A stretch of 64,000 nucleotides of DNA, taken from NCBI RefSeq assembly GCF_014649915.1, contig NZ_BMTY01000008.1, positions 123,324 through 187,323 on the forward strand, read 5' to 3'. Position numbers and translations under genes: made by a program. The notes beneath the pieces are model-generated. The model ran no database searches. It had not been told where the DNA came from and saw nothing but the letters and a program-made list of their open reading frames with translations. The DNA comes from Streptomyces toxytricini (GTDB lineage Bacteria; Actinomycetota; Actinomycetes; Streptomycetales; Streptomycetaceae). Shown here in pieces: positions 18,513-27,459 of this stretch. Positions within the stretch are counted from its first letter, which is position 1, and each line of letters opens with the position of its first letter.

Positions 18513-19799
18513 ATGGCTTCCACTTTGGCGGACGCGGGGGCGCGGCTGCGCGCCCCGGCCCGGCTGCCCTCGTTCCGCCTGCTGTGGCTGGGGCAGTCGC
18601 TGTCCCTGCTCGGCGACGGCTTCAGCTACATCGCGTTCTCCTGGATCACCCTCGGGCTGACCGGGTCGACGCTCGCCCTCGGCTCCGTCCTCGCCTTCCA
18701 GGCGGTGCCGCGGGCCCTGCTGACCCTGGTCGGGGGCTCCCTCAGCGACAAGTGGTCCCCCCGGACGCTGATGGTGCTGTCCGGCTGGGCGCGGGCCGCG
18801 CTGATGGCGGGCGTGGGCCTGGCCGGGATGACGGGGACGCTGACGCTGTGGATGCTGTGCTGCGCCGCCGCCGCGTTCGGTGCGGTGGACGCGTTCTTCC
18901 AGCCGGCCCGCGCCTCGATCCTGCCGTCCGTGGTGGAGGCGGAGCTGCTGGCGCCGGCGAACGCGCTGCTCGCCGTCGGCACGAAGGTCGCCGCCGTGCT
19001 GGGTCCGGCGGTCGGCGGCACGGTGGTCGCCTTCGGCGGCGCCCCGGTGGCCTTCCTCGTCGACGGGGTGTGCTTCGCGCTGTGCGCGCTGTGCGTGGCG
19101 GGCGTTCGTACACGGCCCCGCCCGGAGCCGGAGGACGGGGCGGAGGGGGCCGTGGAGGACGGGCAGGACGGGTCTGCGGCGCCCGAGGCGGCCGGGGACA
19201 CGCTGGGGGCGCGCATCCGGGCAGGCCTGCGGTACGCGTTCGCGGATCCGCGTATCCGGACGATCCTCGTGGTGGACGCGGCGGTGACGTTCTGCCAGGC
19301 GGGCCCGTTCACGGTCGGCTTCGCCACCCTCGCCAAGGTGGACCTGGAGGGCGGCTCGGCCACCCTCGGGCTGCTGAACGCGGCGCTCGCGGGCGGAGCG
19401 ATGCTCGGCACCCTGGCGGGCGGTGCGGTCGGCGGGCGGCCCAGGGTCGGCCTGCTGATCGCTGCGCTGGCCGGCTGGCTCGCGCTCGGCACCGGCCTGC
19501 TCGCGGTGGTGGACTCGGCGCCGGGCGCCGTGGCCGCGGTCCTCGCGATGGGCTTCGGGATGGGCTTCCAGGGCGTGTTCGGGATGAGCTGGATCCAGCG
19601 CAACATCCACGGCTCGGTCCTCAGCCGGGTCATCGCCGTCGACATGGTCATCGGGTACGCGGTGGCGCCGCTGTCGCTGGTGGCGTGCGGGGCGCTCGCC
19701 GCGTCGGGCACCTCGCCGATGTTCGCGCTGACGGCGGTGGTGCTGGTGGTGACCGCGGCGGGGATCCTCGCTTCGAAGCCCGTCCGTGCGATGCGCTGA
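18513..19799 (+). CDS. MFS exporter, EntS/MFS_3-like
   Basis: This 428-residue polytopic membrane protein has about twelve predicted hydrophobic segments and the major-facilitator signature region SLSDKWSPRTLMVL after the second helix. It resembles the enterobactin-exporter-like MFS group often found at the end of siderophore and peptide clusters. GAAAGG precedes the ATG. It lies 30 bases after the P450 and is the last gene of the plus-strand biosynthetic block, so export of the NRPS product or self-protection is the likely role. A hydrophilic insert near residues 205-235, rich in Glu, Asp and Gly, is probably the central cytoplasmic loop. Confidence 0.88.
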   Translation: MASTLADAGARLRAPARLPSFRLLWLGQSLSLLGDGFSYIAFSWITLGLTGSTLALGSVLAFQAVPRALLTLVGGSLSDKWSPRTLMVLSGWARAALMAGVGLAGMTGTLTLWMLCCAAAAFGAVDAFFQPARASILPSVVEAELLAPANALLAVGTKVAAVLGPAVGGTVVAFGGAPVAFLVDGVCFALCALCVAGVRTRPRPEPEDGAEGAVEDGQDGSAAPEAAGDTLGARIRAGLRYAFADPRIRTILVVDAAVTFCQAGPFTVGFATLAKVDLEGGSATLGLLNAALAGGAMLGTLAGGAVGGRPRVGLLIAALAGWLALGTGLLAVVDSAPGAVAAVLAMGFGMGFQGVFGMSWIQRNIHGSVLSRVIAVDMVIGYAVAPLSLVACGALAASGTSPMFALTAVVLVVTAAGILASKPVRAMR

Positions 19800-19827
19800 C
19801 GGCGGCTGCCCGGCGGTCCGGCGGTCC

Positions 19828-19873
19828 GGCCCGGCTCCCCGCCCGCGTTCAGGGGCGGGCGGGGAGCCGGGCC
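19828..19873. terminator. Bidirectional hairpin terminator between the MFS and LAL-regulator genes
   Basis: An 18-bp perfect stem (19828-19845 with 19856-19873) and a ten-base loop lie between two convergent genes. The stop codon of the minus-strand regulator (19849-19851) sits in the loop, so the right arm is part of that coding sequence. There is no T-run, which is usual in Streptomyces. Confidence 0.75.
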
Positions 19874-22785
19874 GGGCCGGCGAGGGCGGCGGACAGCTCG
19901 CACAGGCCGGCCCGGGTGGGCCGGCCCGTCTTCGCGGCCAGGGCGGCGATGTGCTTCTCCACCGTCCGGGGCGAGATGTACAGGCGGTCCGCGATGTCCT
20001 TGTTGCCGAGGCGCTCCGCGAGGAGCTGGAAGACCTCGTACTCGCGGACGGTGACGCCGCGGGAGCGCAGCTCCTCCGGGATCCGGGCGGAGCCGGTGCG
20101 CCGCTGGTGGACGGGGGCGCCCATGCGGCGGAGCCCGGCCCGGCAGGCTCCCGCGACGGCGGTGACGCCGCCCTGGTGGAAGTGCTGCTCGGCGCGGCGC
20201 AGCCAGGCCACCGGCTCGCCCCAGCCGTCCTCGTGGGCGGCGTCGGCGACGAGCCGGAGCCCCAGGTGGAGGGCGGTCGCGTACGGTTCGGCGGTGCGGG
20301 CGGCCTCGGCGACGGCGGCGGCCGCCTCCTGCGGCCGGCCCTCGCGGCCCAGCAGGACGGCGCCGGCGAGGAGGACGAACTGCCGGTTCCAGCGCATGCG
20401 GCCGGGCGCGGTGGCCGCGATCTCCTCGTAGGCGGGCCGGCCGGCGGCGCCGGACAGGACGTCGAGGAGCAGGCCGATGCCGTAGCGGCCGGCGAGGTAG
20501 TAGGTGGTGGGGTTGGAGTCCTCCAGGGCGGCGGCGGCGCGCAGTTCGCGCACCGCGCCGGGCCGGTCCTCCTCCATCAGGGCGCAGAAGGCGCGGGCGA
20601 GGCCGCGGGTGAGGGGCTCCTCCTGGGAGCCGGCGCCGTCCCATTCCGCGAAGGCGTCGAGGGCGTGCTCCATGGCGGGGCGGTCGCCGCGGTGCGCGGC
20701 GAGTGCGGCCCGGGCCATCAGCACGTACCGGGTGGCGGGGGCGAGGCGCAGGCGCCGTACGACGGCCAGGCACTCCTCGGCGGCCTGCGCGGCCTCGGCG
20801 AAGCGGGCGCGCAGGACCGCGTCGAGGATCATGATGCCGTCGACGGTGTGGACGATGGTGGCGGAGCCCAGGCGCTGGGCCTCGGCGCGGGCGGCGAGGA
20901 GGGGGCCGGTGTCGCCGCCGGTCAGCCAGGTGTTGCCGCCGATGCGGGTGAGGGCGTACATGCGCTGGAGGGGCAGCCGGTGCCGTTCGGCGGTGTGGAG
21001 GGCCGATTCCAGGAGGGCGGTGGCCTCGTCGAAGTCCCGTTCGCGGGCGAGGGTGGCGAGGAGTTCCAGGGCCTGGCAGGCGACGGTGGCGAGGCTGTGG
21101 CGCTCGGCGGCGCGGAGGGCGGAGTCGGCGAGCTTCTCGGCGAGGTTCGTGCGGTCGGGGCCGGGGGTGTCGAGTGCGAGGTAGGCGGCGGCGACGTCGA
21201 CGGAGGCGGCGGTCCGCTCGTCGGGGTGGCGGGCCAGGAGGGATCTGGCACGCGCTATCTGTCTGTTGCCGTCCTCCCAGCGGCCCGCGGTGTGGGCGAC
21301 CTTGGCGAGGCGGGTGTGGAGGGCGGCGAGGCGCGGGGTGTCGAGGCCGCTGCCGCCGAGGGTGTGCAGGTGCTCCGCGAAGCCGAACGCCTGGTCGAAG
21401 TCGCCGGCTTCGGCGAGGGCGGGCAGCAGGGCCTCCAGGGCGTCGGTGCGGGCGGCGGCGTCCCCGGTGCCGGCGAGGAGGCGTTCGGCGCGGCCGAGGA
21501 GGGTGGCGGCGGAGCCGATGGCGCCGGCCGCGAGGGCACGCCGGCCGGCGTCGGTGAACAGGCGTCCGGCCTCGGCGTCGTCTCCGGCCTGCGAGCGGAG
21601 CTGCGCGACGAGCGGGCACCAGTCCCCGTCGAGGTCGGGGTGGAGGGCCTGGACGGCGTCGGCGGCGCGGCCGGACATGGCCGCCCGGTTGGCGGGCGTC
21701 AACTGGGTGAGGAGGGCCTCGGCGGTCAGCGAGTGCCGGAAGGCGTACCAGTCGGGGGCGGGCTCGTCGGGGACGACGAGCTGGGCGGCGACTCCCGCAT
21801 GGAGGTGGCTGAGCAGGTCCCGGTCGTCGGTGCCGGTCATCCGCTGGAGCACGGACAGCGGGAAGCGCCGCCCGATCACGGCGGCGGCGGACAGCAGGGT
21901 CAGGCCCTGCGGGCCGAGGCGGTCGATGCGGCGCAGGATGCCGCGGGCGAGGGCGGTCGAGACATCGCTGCGGAGGTCGCCGACGACCCGCCAGCCGTCG
22001 TCGCCGGGGACGAGGGCGCCGCTGCCGACCATGCCCTGGAGGAGCTCCTCGACCAGGAAGGGGCTGCCCGCGCTGTCGTCCCACAGCCGTTCGAGCGCCG
22101 CCTCGGGGACGAGGGCGGGGTCGGTTTCGAGCTGCGAGGCGATGACGGCGCGGACCTCGGGGCGGGTGAGCGGGGCGAGTTCGAGGACGGTGCCGGTGCC
22201 GCGGCGGCGGGCGGCCCCGGCCATGTCGAGGGCGTCGCAGGGCTCCGTGCGGATGGTCGCCAGGAGGACGACGTTGGTGTACTCCAGGTTGTCGACGAGG
22301 TACTCGACGACGGCGAGGGTCTCGGGGTCGGCGTCGTGCAGGTCCTCCAGGAGCAGGAGCTGTCCGTGCTCGCGGCCGGTGGCGATGAGGAGCCGCAGCA
22401 CGGCCTCGCCGAGGATGACCATCGAACCGGCGGTGTTCGCCGCCTCGTCCGCCCAGTCCGGGATGATCCGGCCGAGTGCCGGCCGGTAGGGGCCGAGCGG
22501 CAGGTCGTCCAGCGGCAGGCCGCCCCGGAAGAGGGACATGAGCGCTTCGGTGAGTGGCCGGAAAGGGACGGTGGGGCCGGTGGTGCTGCTCCGGCCCCGG
22601 AGCGTGCGCATGCCCATCCCGAAGGCGGTGCCGACGGCCTCGGCGGCGAGCCGGGACTTGCCTATCCCGGCCTCGCCGACGAGGAAGACGACGCTGCCGC
22701 GCCCTTCGCCCGCGTCGGCCAACGCCTGCTTGATCTCCCGCAGCTGCGGGTCACGACCGACGAGATGACGCGAACGGGAGCGCAT
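19849..22785 (-). CDS. LAL-type LuxR-family transcriptional regulator with AAA ATPase domain
   Basis: The protein is about 978 residues. The N-terminus holds an ATPase with Walker A GEAGIGKSR near residue 35 and a Walker B-like LLLLEDLHDAD. The middle is a long helical repeat region. The C-terminus is a LuxR helix-turn-helix (NKDIADRLYISPRTVEKHIAAL). Large ATP-binding LuxR proteins of this class are usually cluster-situated activators. No clear ribosome site exists for either the ATG at 22785 or the one at 22809, and the shorter form begins directly before the ATPase. It lies 91 bases after the candidate precursor gene on the same strand, so it may be co-transcribed with lanM and the precursor. 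I see no TTA codon in it. Confidence 0.9.
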   Translation of the reverse strand: MRSRSRHLVGRDPQLREIKQALADAGEGRGSVVFLVGEAGIGKSRLAAEAVGTAFGMGMRTLRGRSSTTGPTVPFRPLTEALMSLFRGGLPLDDLPLGPYRPALGRIIPDWADEAANTAGSMVILGEAVLRLLIATGREHGQLLLLEDLHDADPETLAVVEYLVDNLEYTNVVLLATIRTEPCDALDMAGAARRRGTGTVLELAPLTRPEVRAVIASQLETDPALVPEAALERLWDDSAGSPFLVEELLQGMVGSGALVPGDDGWRVVGDLRSDVSTALARGILRRIDRLGPQGLTLLSAAAVIGRRFPLSVLQRMTGTDDRDLLSHLHAGVAAQLVVPDEPAPDWYAFRHSLTAEALLTQLTPANRAAMSGRAADAVQALHPDLDGDWCPLVAQLRSQAGDDAEAGRLFTDAGRRALAAGAIGSAATLLGRAERLLAGTGDAAARTDALEALLPALAEAGDFDQAFGFAEHLHTLGGSGLDTPRLAALHTRLAKVAHTAGRWEDGNRQIARARSLLARHPDERTAASVDVAAAYLALDTPGPDRTNLAEKLADSALRAAERHSLATVACQALELLATLARERDFDEATALLESALHTAERHRLPLQRMYALTRIGGNTWLTGGDTGPLLAARAEAQRLGSATIVHTVDGIMILDAVLRARFAEAAQAAEECLAVVRRLRLAPATRYVLMARAALAAHRGDRPAMEHALDAFAEWDGAGSQEEPLTRGLARAFCALMEEDRPGAVRELRAAAALEDSNPTTYYLAGRYGIGLLLDVLSGAAGRPAYEEIAATAPGRMRWNRQFVLLAGAVLLGREGRPQEAAAAVAEAARTAEPYATALHLGLRLVADAAHEDGWGEPVAWLRRAEQHFHQGGVTAVAGACRAGLRRMGAPVHQRRTGSARIPEELRSRGVTVREYEVFQLLAERLGNKDIADRLYISPRTVEKHIAALAAKTGRPTRAGLCELSAALAGPARLPARP

Positions 22786-22876
22786 AAACCGCAATCTAGT
22801 TGATGGCAACGGCGCGATGTGCGGCGAATGCTGGCCGTTTCACGACCGGAACCGCCGCTTGCCGACCGCCTCCCGG

Positions 22877-23104
22877 TCACCAGGTGGCGTTGGGACCGGA
22901 CACGCTCGTGTCCATCGCGCTGAGCGTGATCACGATGCCGCTCGTGAGCACCGCGCCGGCCAGCGCCCGGGCCCGGGCACAGGCCTTGTTCCGCCCCGAC
23001 AGGGTGATCCCGCCGGCCGGGTCCTCGCTGCGCTCCTCGGCGGCGGCGTCGGCAGCCGCCTCGGCGGCGGCGGCGGACTCGGCGTGGGCCTGGGGCTTCT
23101 GCAT
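22877..23104 (-). CDS. Candidate RiPP precursor peptide (75 residues) for the LanM-like enzyme
   Basis: The chosen ATG at 23104 follows GGAAAGG by about eleven bases; an in-frame upstream start at 23158 is possible. The first 32 residues are an Ala/Glu/Asp-rich leader ending DPAGG, which resembles a double-glycine cleavage site. The remaining 43 residues have ten Ser/Thr, one Cys (residue 42) and a hydrophobic stretch AGAVLTSGIVITLSAM, ending SGPNATW. With one Cys at most one thioether ring could form. It lies 118 bases downstream of the LanM gene, the reverse of the usual precursor-first order. No peptidase-containing transporter is nearby. It could instead be a PEARL-type scaffold peptide or an unrelated small protein. 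Confidence 0.55.
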   Translation of the reverse strand: MQKPQAHAESAAAAEAAADAAAEERSEDPAGGITLSGRNKACARARALAGAVLTSGIVITLSAMDTSVSGPNATW

Positions 23105-23222
23105 GGTGGTGGGTACCTTTCCCGTTGCCTGGTGGTGGGTGGGGCGGGGGGTGCTCACGGTGCAGGTGGTGCGGCTGTACGTGTGGTGCGGGCGGTACGG
23201 GTCGTGCGGCGGTGCGCGGTGG

Positions 23223-26200
23223 TCAGCGGGCCGGGCGGCCCGCCCCCCGGCCGGGTGCGGCCGGGGCGGCGGGCTCCAGGAGCAGGACGGAGGGGACGGC
23301 CTGCGGGAAGCCCAGCCGCAGCAGGGCGTACCCGATCCCGGACAGCCCGGTGAGGAACCCGGGCGAGGGGACGTGGTCGGGGGTGCCGCAGCGCCGGCCG
23401 TGGTCCTCCAGCCGGGCCAGCGCCTCCCCGGCGCGGCGGCCGAGCGCCGCGGCCGCCCCTGCGTGGCCGCGGCAGGCCGGCAGGCCGAGCAGCTCCAGCG
23501 GACCGAGCAGGCCCCGGCGCAGGCTCAGGTCGGGGCATTCGGAGGCGGCGCCGAGCAGGGCCGCACACCGGTCGAGCGCCCCGGCGGGCAGCAGTGGACC
23601 GCCGTGCGGGGCCGGCACGTCGGCGGCGGCCAGTACGGTGCCCGCGAGGCCCTCGTACCAGCCGAGGCCGTCGGGGCGGCGCAGCACCTCCTCGACCGCG
23701 GGGCGCAACAGGGCGCGGCCCGCCCGGGCGTACGGGTCGTCGCCGGAGCCGGCTTCGGATCCTGAGCCGGCGGCGGCGGAGTGGCGCAGCAGCGCCCAGC
23801 CGATCCCGGCGTCGCCGCGGGCGAAGCCCGGCCCGGCTCCAGTTCCTTCCGGCCGCTTCCCGACCTCCGCGAGCAGCCGGTCGGCGAGGCGGTCGGCCGT
23901 CGCGGCCGCCCGGTGCGCACCGGGCAGGCCGCGGGTGCGCCGGACGGCGTGGGCGGCGGCGAGGGCTCCGGCGAGGCCGTCGGCCAGGCCGGCGGGCGCA
24001 TCGCCGTCGCCGCCGGCGAGGGCGGCGCGTTCGAGGGCGTCGAGGGCCTCGGGGAGGCAGTCCGCGAGCCCGCCCCCGAGCAGCGGGGCGAGGCGGGCCA
24101 GGGCGTAGGCGATGCCGCCGATGCCGTCGAGGGCGCCCGGCCCGACCGCGGCGGCCAGGTCGGCGTCGCGGGCCAGGACGGAGACCAGCGCGGGCAGCGG
24201 CCGTACGGCCTGCCGGGCCAGCGCGGTGTACCGCTCGGCCCCGGTGAGGGCGCCGAGTTGGGCGAGGAAGAGGGCGACGCCCGGGTAGCCCTGGGCGAGG
24301 CCGCCGCCCATCGGCAGGACGGCCCAGTGGTCCCCGCAGACCTGTTCGAGGCCGAGCCAGTTGGCCCGTCCGTTGCCGTGCACGGCGCGGCCGGCGAGTT
24401 CGTCGGCCAGCCCGCAGGCGGCGGCCAGCAGCCGTGACGGCTCCGGCGGCGCGGGCGGGGCGGGCGGCCCGGCGGGCCCGGCGGGCGGCGGGCCGGCGGG
24501 GGCGCCGGCCGGGCGGGCAGCGGTGACGGCGAGCGTCGCCGAGATGATCCACTCCTGGTCGTGGCGGTCCACCTCGCCCATCACCGCGATCTTCTCCCGT
24601 ACGGTGTGCAGGCTCGGCGCGGGCAGCACCCGCTGGATCCGGGTGCCGCGGGAGGTCTCCAGCCAGGTGTGCGCCGGGTGGTGGAAGAAGAGGGGGACGT
24701 CCCCGCACCACAGGTCGGCGGTCTCGTCCTCGACGAGCCTGCGGCGGGCCGGGTCGTGTGCGGACTCGGTCCACAGGACGGCGAACACTGCGTCGCGGTC
24801 CAGGGCGTCGCCCAGCACGTCCGGGTGGGTCGACTCGTCCAGCAGGGTGGTGTAGAGCCGGGTCGAGCGGGCGATGAGCCGCCCCGGGCCGGCCACCCAC
24901 CGGCCGAGCAGCCCGCCGAGGAGTTCGGCCCGGTGCTCGGTGACCGCGTCGTACCCGGCGCGGAACCCCTCCAGCAGCGCCGCCCGGTGGACGGCGTGCC
25001 CGGCGCTGCGGCCCTGCGGTGCGGGCCGGTTCAGGCCGGCGGCGGTGGCGACGGGGCCGCGCGCCAGCCGCATCGCGTCCGTCCCGGCGGCCTCCCAGTG
25101 CAGGCCGTCGCTGGGGTAGGCGCCGCCGTCCCCGCCGCCGAGGGCGGAGACGTCCATGGCGCCGTGGTCGCCGATGAGCAGGCTGGGCAGCAGGCAGGTG
25201 CGGTTCACGGAGGCGGCCAGGGCGTCGGCCGCAGGGTCCCCGCCGACGGTGACGGCCTCCGGCAGACCGGAGTGCAGCAGGGTCTCGGCGTCCACCAGCA
25301 CCGGCTGGTCGCCGCAGGCGACGACGTTCTCGTAGTGCATGTCCGCGCCGTCGACCGCGTACAGGAGCGCCAGGAGAGCTCCCTGGCGGCGGTAGAAGCG
25401 GTCGAGCTCGGTGGGGGTGGTGCACCAGCGGTGCCCGATGAACTCCAGCCAGCCGTAGCCGGCGCCGCGCACGGAGCGGGGCGTGCGCAGGCCGAGCCCG
25501 GGCACCTTGCCGTTGGCCCACTCCACCGCCCGGTCCAGCAGCACGTGCTGGGCGAGCGGGCGCGGCTTGTAGACGGCGGACGCGCCGCCCGCGAAGTGCA
25601 GCAGGGCGACGGAGCGGCCCTGCTGGTGGGCGTCGCCCCGCCCGAGGTCCACCCGGGTCAGGGCGCCCGGGTCGGCCCCGCCGAGCAGCCCGGCGACGAT
25701 CCGCGGCCGGTCGGCGGCGAAGCGGTCCATCAGCTCGGCGGCGGCCGCGGCGGCGTGCGCGCAGGTCTGGCCGAGCATCCGGGCGAGGACCGGGTGGCCG
25801 GCGAGGAGCTCCGCCAGCCCCTGCCGGGTGCCGAGCCGTGCGGTGTACGACGCGAACCGCTCCCGCGGCGTCGCCCCGTCCAGCAGGCCGGCGGTGCGGG
25901 CCCGGTGGAGTTCGCGGACCAGGGTGCGGGCCGCCTGCCGGACCAGCCGGTCCCCCAGCCACTCCTCGAACGCGGCCCGGAACACGGCCGGTTCGCCGGG
26001 GCCGGGCGCGATCCGGGTGCGGGCCCGGGCCTCCGCCCAGGCGGGGCCGACGAAGGGCGCGAGCACCGGCAGGAACACCGCGGCGCCGCCGGCCTCCCCT
26101 TCCCTGCGACCGGGGTCCGCGGGCCCGTCCGCATCCTCGGGCAGGGAGGCCACGACCTGCTCGGCGTACCGGGCCCAGGCGGGGGCGTCCCCGGCGCGGG

Positions 26201-26462
26201 CGGCCAGCCGGGCGGGCTCCTCCGCCGCGAGGGCGTACGCCGTCTCCTCCGCCACCCCCAGCGCCGCCAGCCGGGCCGCGAAGCCCGCGGCGTCCCCGAG
26301 GGACCAGGAGGCGGGCCGGGTGCGTGCGGCGCCGGCCGGTGCGGGGGCGGGGACTCCGGGGGCGGCGAGCCGCTCCCTCAGGTTCAGGGCCCGGGCCCAC
26401 CAGGCGGGGCCCAGGCCCCCGGCCCGGTCTGCCGCGGCGGCGGTGGTGGCGGTGTCGGTCAC
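23223..26462 (-). CDS. lanM: LanM-type class II lanthipeptide synthetase with a zinc-less cyclase domain
   Basis: The protein is about 1079 residues from the GTG at 26462 (GAGG upstream); an ATG at 26498 is also in frame. The N-terminal dehydratase appears intact. Lys299, Asp374, His376, Asn379 and Asp391 match CylM K274, D347, H349, N352 and D364 with identical spacing among the last four. Arg532 and Thr538 match the elimination pair R506/T512. The C-terminal LanC-like domain keeps its repeated G-x-x-G helices (GLAQGYPGV, GALDGIGGI, GFLTGLSGIGYALLR). However, the zinc motif WCxG is WYEG (Tyr936) and CHG is RRG (Arg982-Arg983), so all three zinc ligands are absent. It should dehydrate Ser/Thr but not catalyse normal thioether cyclisation. 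The candidate precursor follows on the same strand. Confidence 0.88.
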   Translation of the reverse strand: MTDTATTAAAADRAGGLGPAWWARALNLRERLAAPGVPAPAPAGAARTRPASWSLGDAAGFAARLAALGVAEETAYALAAEEPARLAARAGDAPAWARYAEQVVASLPEDADGPADPGRREGEAGGAAVFLPVLAPFVGPAWAEARARTRIAPGPGEPAVFRAAFEEWLGDRLVRQAARTLVRELHRARTAGLLDGATPRERFASYTARLGTRQGLAELLAGHPVLARMLGQTCAHAAAAAAELMDRFAADRPRIVAGLLGGADPGALTRVDLGRGDAHQQGRSVALLHFAGGASAVYKPRPLAQHVLLDRAVEWANGKVPGLGLRTPRSVRGAGYGWLEFIGHRWCTTPTELDRFYRRQGALLALLYAVDGADMHYENVVACGDQPVLVDAETLLHSGLPEAVTVGGDPAADALAASVNRTCLLPSLLIGDHGAMDVSALGGGDGGAYPSDGLHWEAAGTDAMRLARGPVATAAGLNRPAPQGRSAGHAVHRAALLEGFRAGYDAVTEHRAELLGGLLGRWVAGPGRLIARSTRLYTTLLDESTHPDVLGDALDRDAVFAVLWTESAHDPARRRLVEDETADLWCGDVPLFFHHPAHTWLETSRGTRIQRVLPAPSLHTVREKIAVMGEVDRHDQEWIISATLAVTAARPAGAPAGPPPAGPAGPPAPPAPPEPSRLLAAACGLADELAGRAVHGNGRANWLGLEQVCGDHWAVLPMGGGLAQGYPGVALFLAQLGALTGAERYTALARQAVRPLPALVSVLARDADLAAAVGPGALDGIGGIAYALARLAPLLGGGLADCLPEALDALERAALAGGDGDAPAGLADGLAGALAAAHAVRRTRGLPGAHRAAATADRLADRLLAEVGKRPEGTGAGPGFARGDAGIGWALLRHSAAAGSGSEAGSGDDPYARAGRALLRPAVEEVLRRPDGLGWYEGLAGTVLAAADVPAPHGGPLLPAGALDRCAALLGAASECPDLSLRRGLLGPLELLGLPACRGHAGAAAALGRRAGEALARLEDHGRRCGTPDHVPSPGFLTGLSGIGYALLRLGFPQAVPSVLLLEPAAPAAPGRGAGRPAR

Positions 26463-26823
26463 GGGAAGAAACCTCGCAGAGGCGGGGCGCGCGCACATGG
26501 GGGCCGTTCCCCCATATTCCGCGGAGCCCCCCACCCGCCCTGCGCACGCACCGCCCGTACGGGGCGCCGCAGCCGCCCCGGCCTGCGGGGTACGGGGCGG
26601 CGCACCGGCTCCGTACGGCCCTGCACCCTTGTGCCCGTCCGATCGGGGCCGCTGCGACCTGCGGCGCCGCGGTCTTCACAGGATCCGCGCCTTCTGCCGC
26701 CGTCCTCCACGAATGTGGGGGCCGCGGCCCGATGCCGCACCCGGCGGGCCGGCCGCAGCCTGGGTGCAGTGCCCCTTTCCGCCGCCCGGCACCCCGGGAG
26801 GCGGGTGATCAACGGAGGAACAG
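26463..26823. promoter_or_regulatory. Divergent intergenic region between the LanM gene and the paired LuxR genes
   Basis: These 361 bases hold no convincing gene and should contain two divergent promoters. ATGGGGG and CCCCCAT at 26497-26515 form an exact 7-bp inverted repeat with a five-base spacer, 35 bases before the LanM start. This would suit a dimeric LuxR-type regulator. A related GGGGGCCG block recurs near 26718. GGAGG lies just before the GTG at 26824. Confidence 0.5.
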
Positions 26824-27459
26824 GTGGGAGAACCCGTCCCTGTCGACGTCGTCGCGTTCGACCCCGTGCTGGAAGCCGGAACGAAGAGCACCCTGTTCGC
26901 CTGCCCCGAGCTCGCCCCGGCGGCGCCGGGCCGCGAGCCGCGGGTCGTGGTCATGACCGTGGACCGGGTCGGCCGCCCGGAGCTGGACGTGCTGCGCACC
27001 GTCCGCGACGCCCCGTCCCGCCCCGATGTCGTCCTCGTCGCGGGCGAGCTGGAACCCGAGGGCGCCCTCCACGCGATAGCGGCCGGGGCCCGCGGGCTGC
27101 TGCGCCGCCGCGAGGCGGACGCCTCCGCGCTGGCCCGTGCCGTCCTGGCCGCCTCCCGCGGCGACTGCACCCTGCCTCCCGACCTCCTGGACCGGCTGCT
27201 GGAACGCCCCACCGGACACGGTGCCGCCACCGCCGCGGCCGGGCCGGCCGCGGACCGCTGGACGGCGCCCGGCCTGAGCGAGCGCGAACGCAGCGTGCTG
27301 CGCCTCGTCGCCGACGGCCACGAGACCAACGAGATCGCCAAGCAGCTGTGCTACTCCCCGCGGACGGTCACGACCGTCGTCCACGACATCACCCAGCGCT
27401 TCCGCCTCCGCAACCGCGCCCACGCGGTCGCCTACGCCCTCCGGGTGGGCCTGCTTTGA
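26824..27459 (+). CDS. LuxR-type regulator 1 of a coupled pair
   Basis: This 211-residue protein ends in a LuxR helix-turn-helix (SERERSVLRLVADGHETNEI and SPRTVTTVVHDI). Its N-terminal 130 residues look like a degenerate response-regulator receiver: alternating hydrophobic strands are present but the acidic pocket and phosphoryl-accepting Asp are not evident, so control by phosphorylation is unlikely. GGAGG precedes the GTG start by a few bases. It is divergent from the LanM gene and shares its stop with the start of a second LuxR gene. A cluster-specific role in switching on lanM and the precursor is likely. Confidence 0.85.
   Translation: MGEPVPVDVVAFDPVLEAGTKSTLFACPELAPAAPGREPRVVVMTVDRVGRPELDVLRTVRDAPSRPDVVLVAGELEPEGALHAIAAGARGLLRRREADASALARAVLAASRGDCTLPPDLLDRLLERPTGHGAATAAAGPAADRWTAPGLSERERSVLRLVADGHETNEIAKQLCYSPRTVTTVVHDITQRFRLRNRAHAVAYALRVGLL

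Noticed and set aside
19786..22803. Plus-strand frame opposite the LAL regulator
   Set aside because: Low-complexity Gly/Ala/Glu composition with no motif; the minus strand has clear ATPase and HTH motifs.
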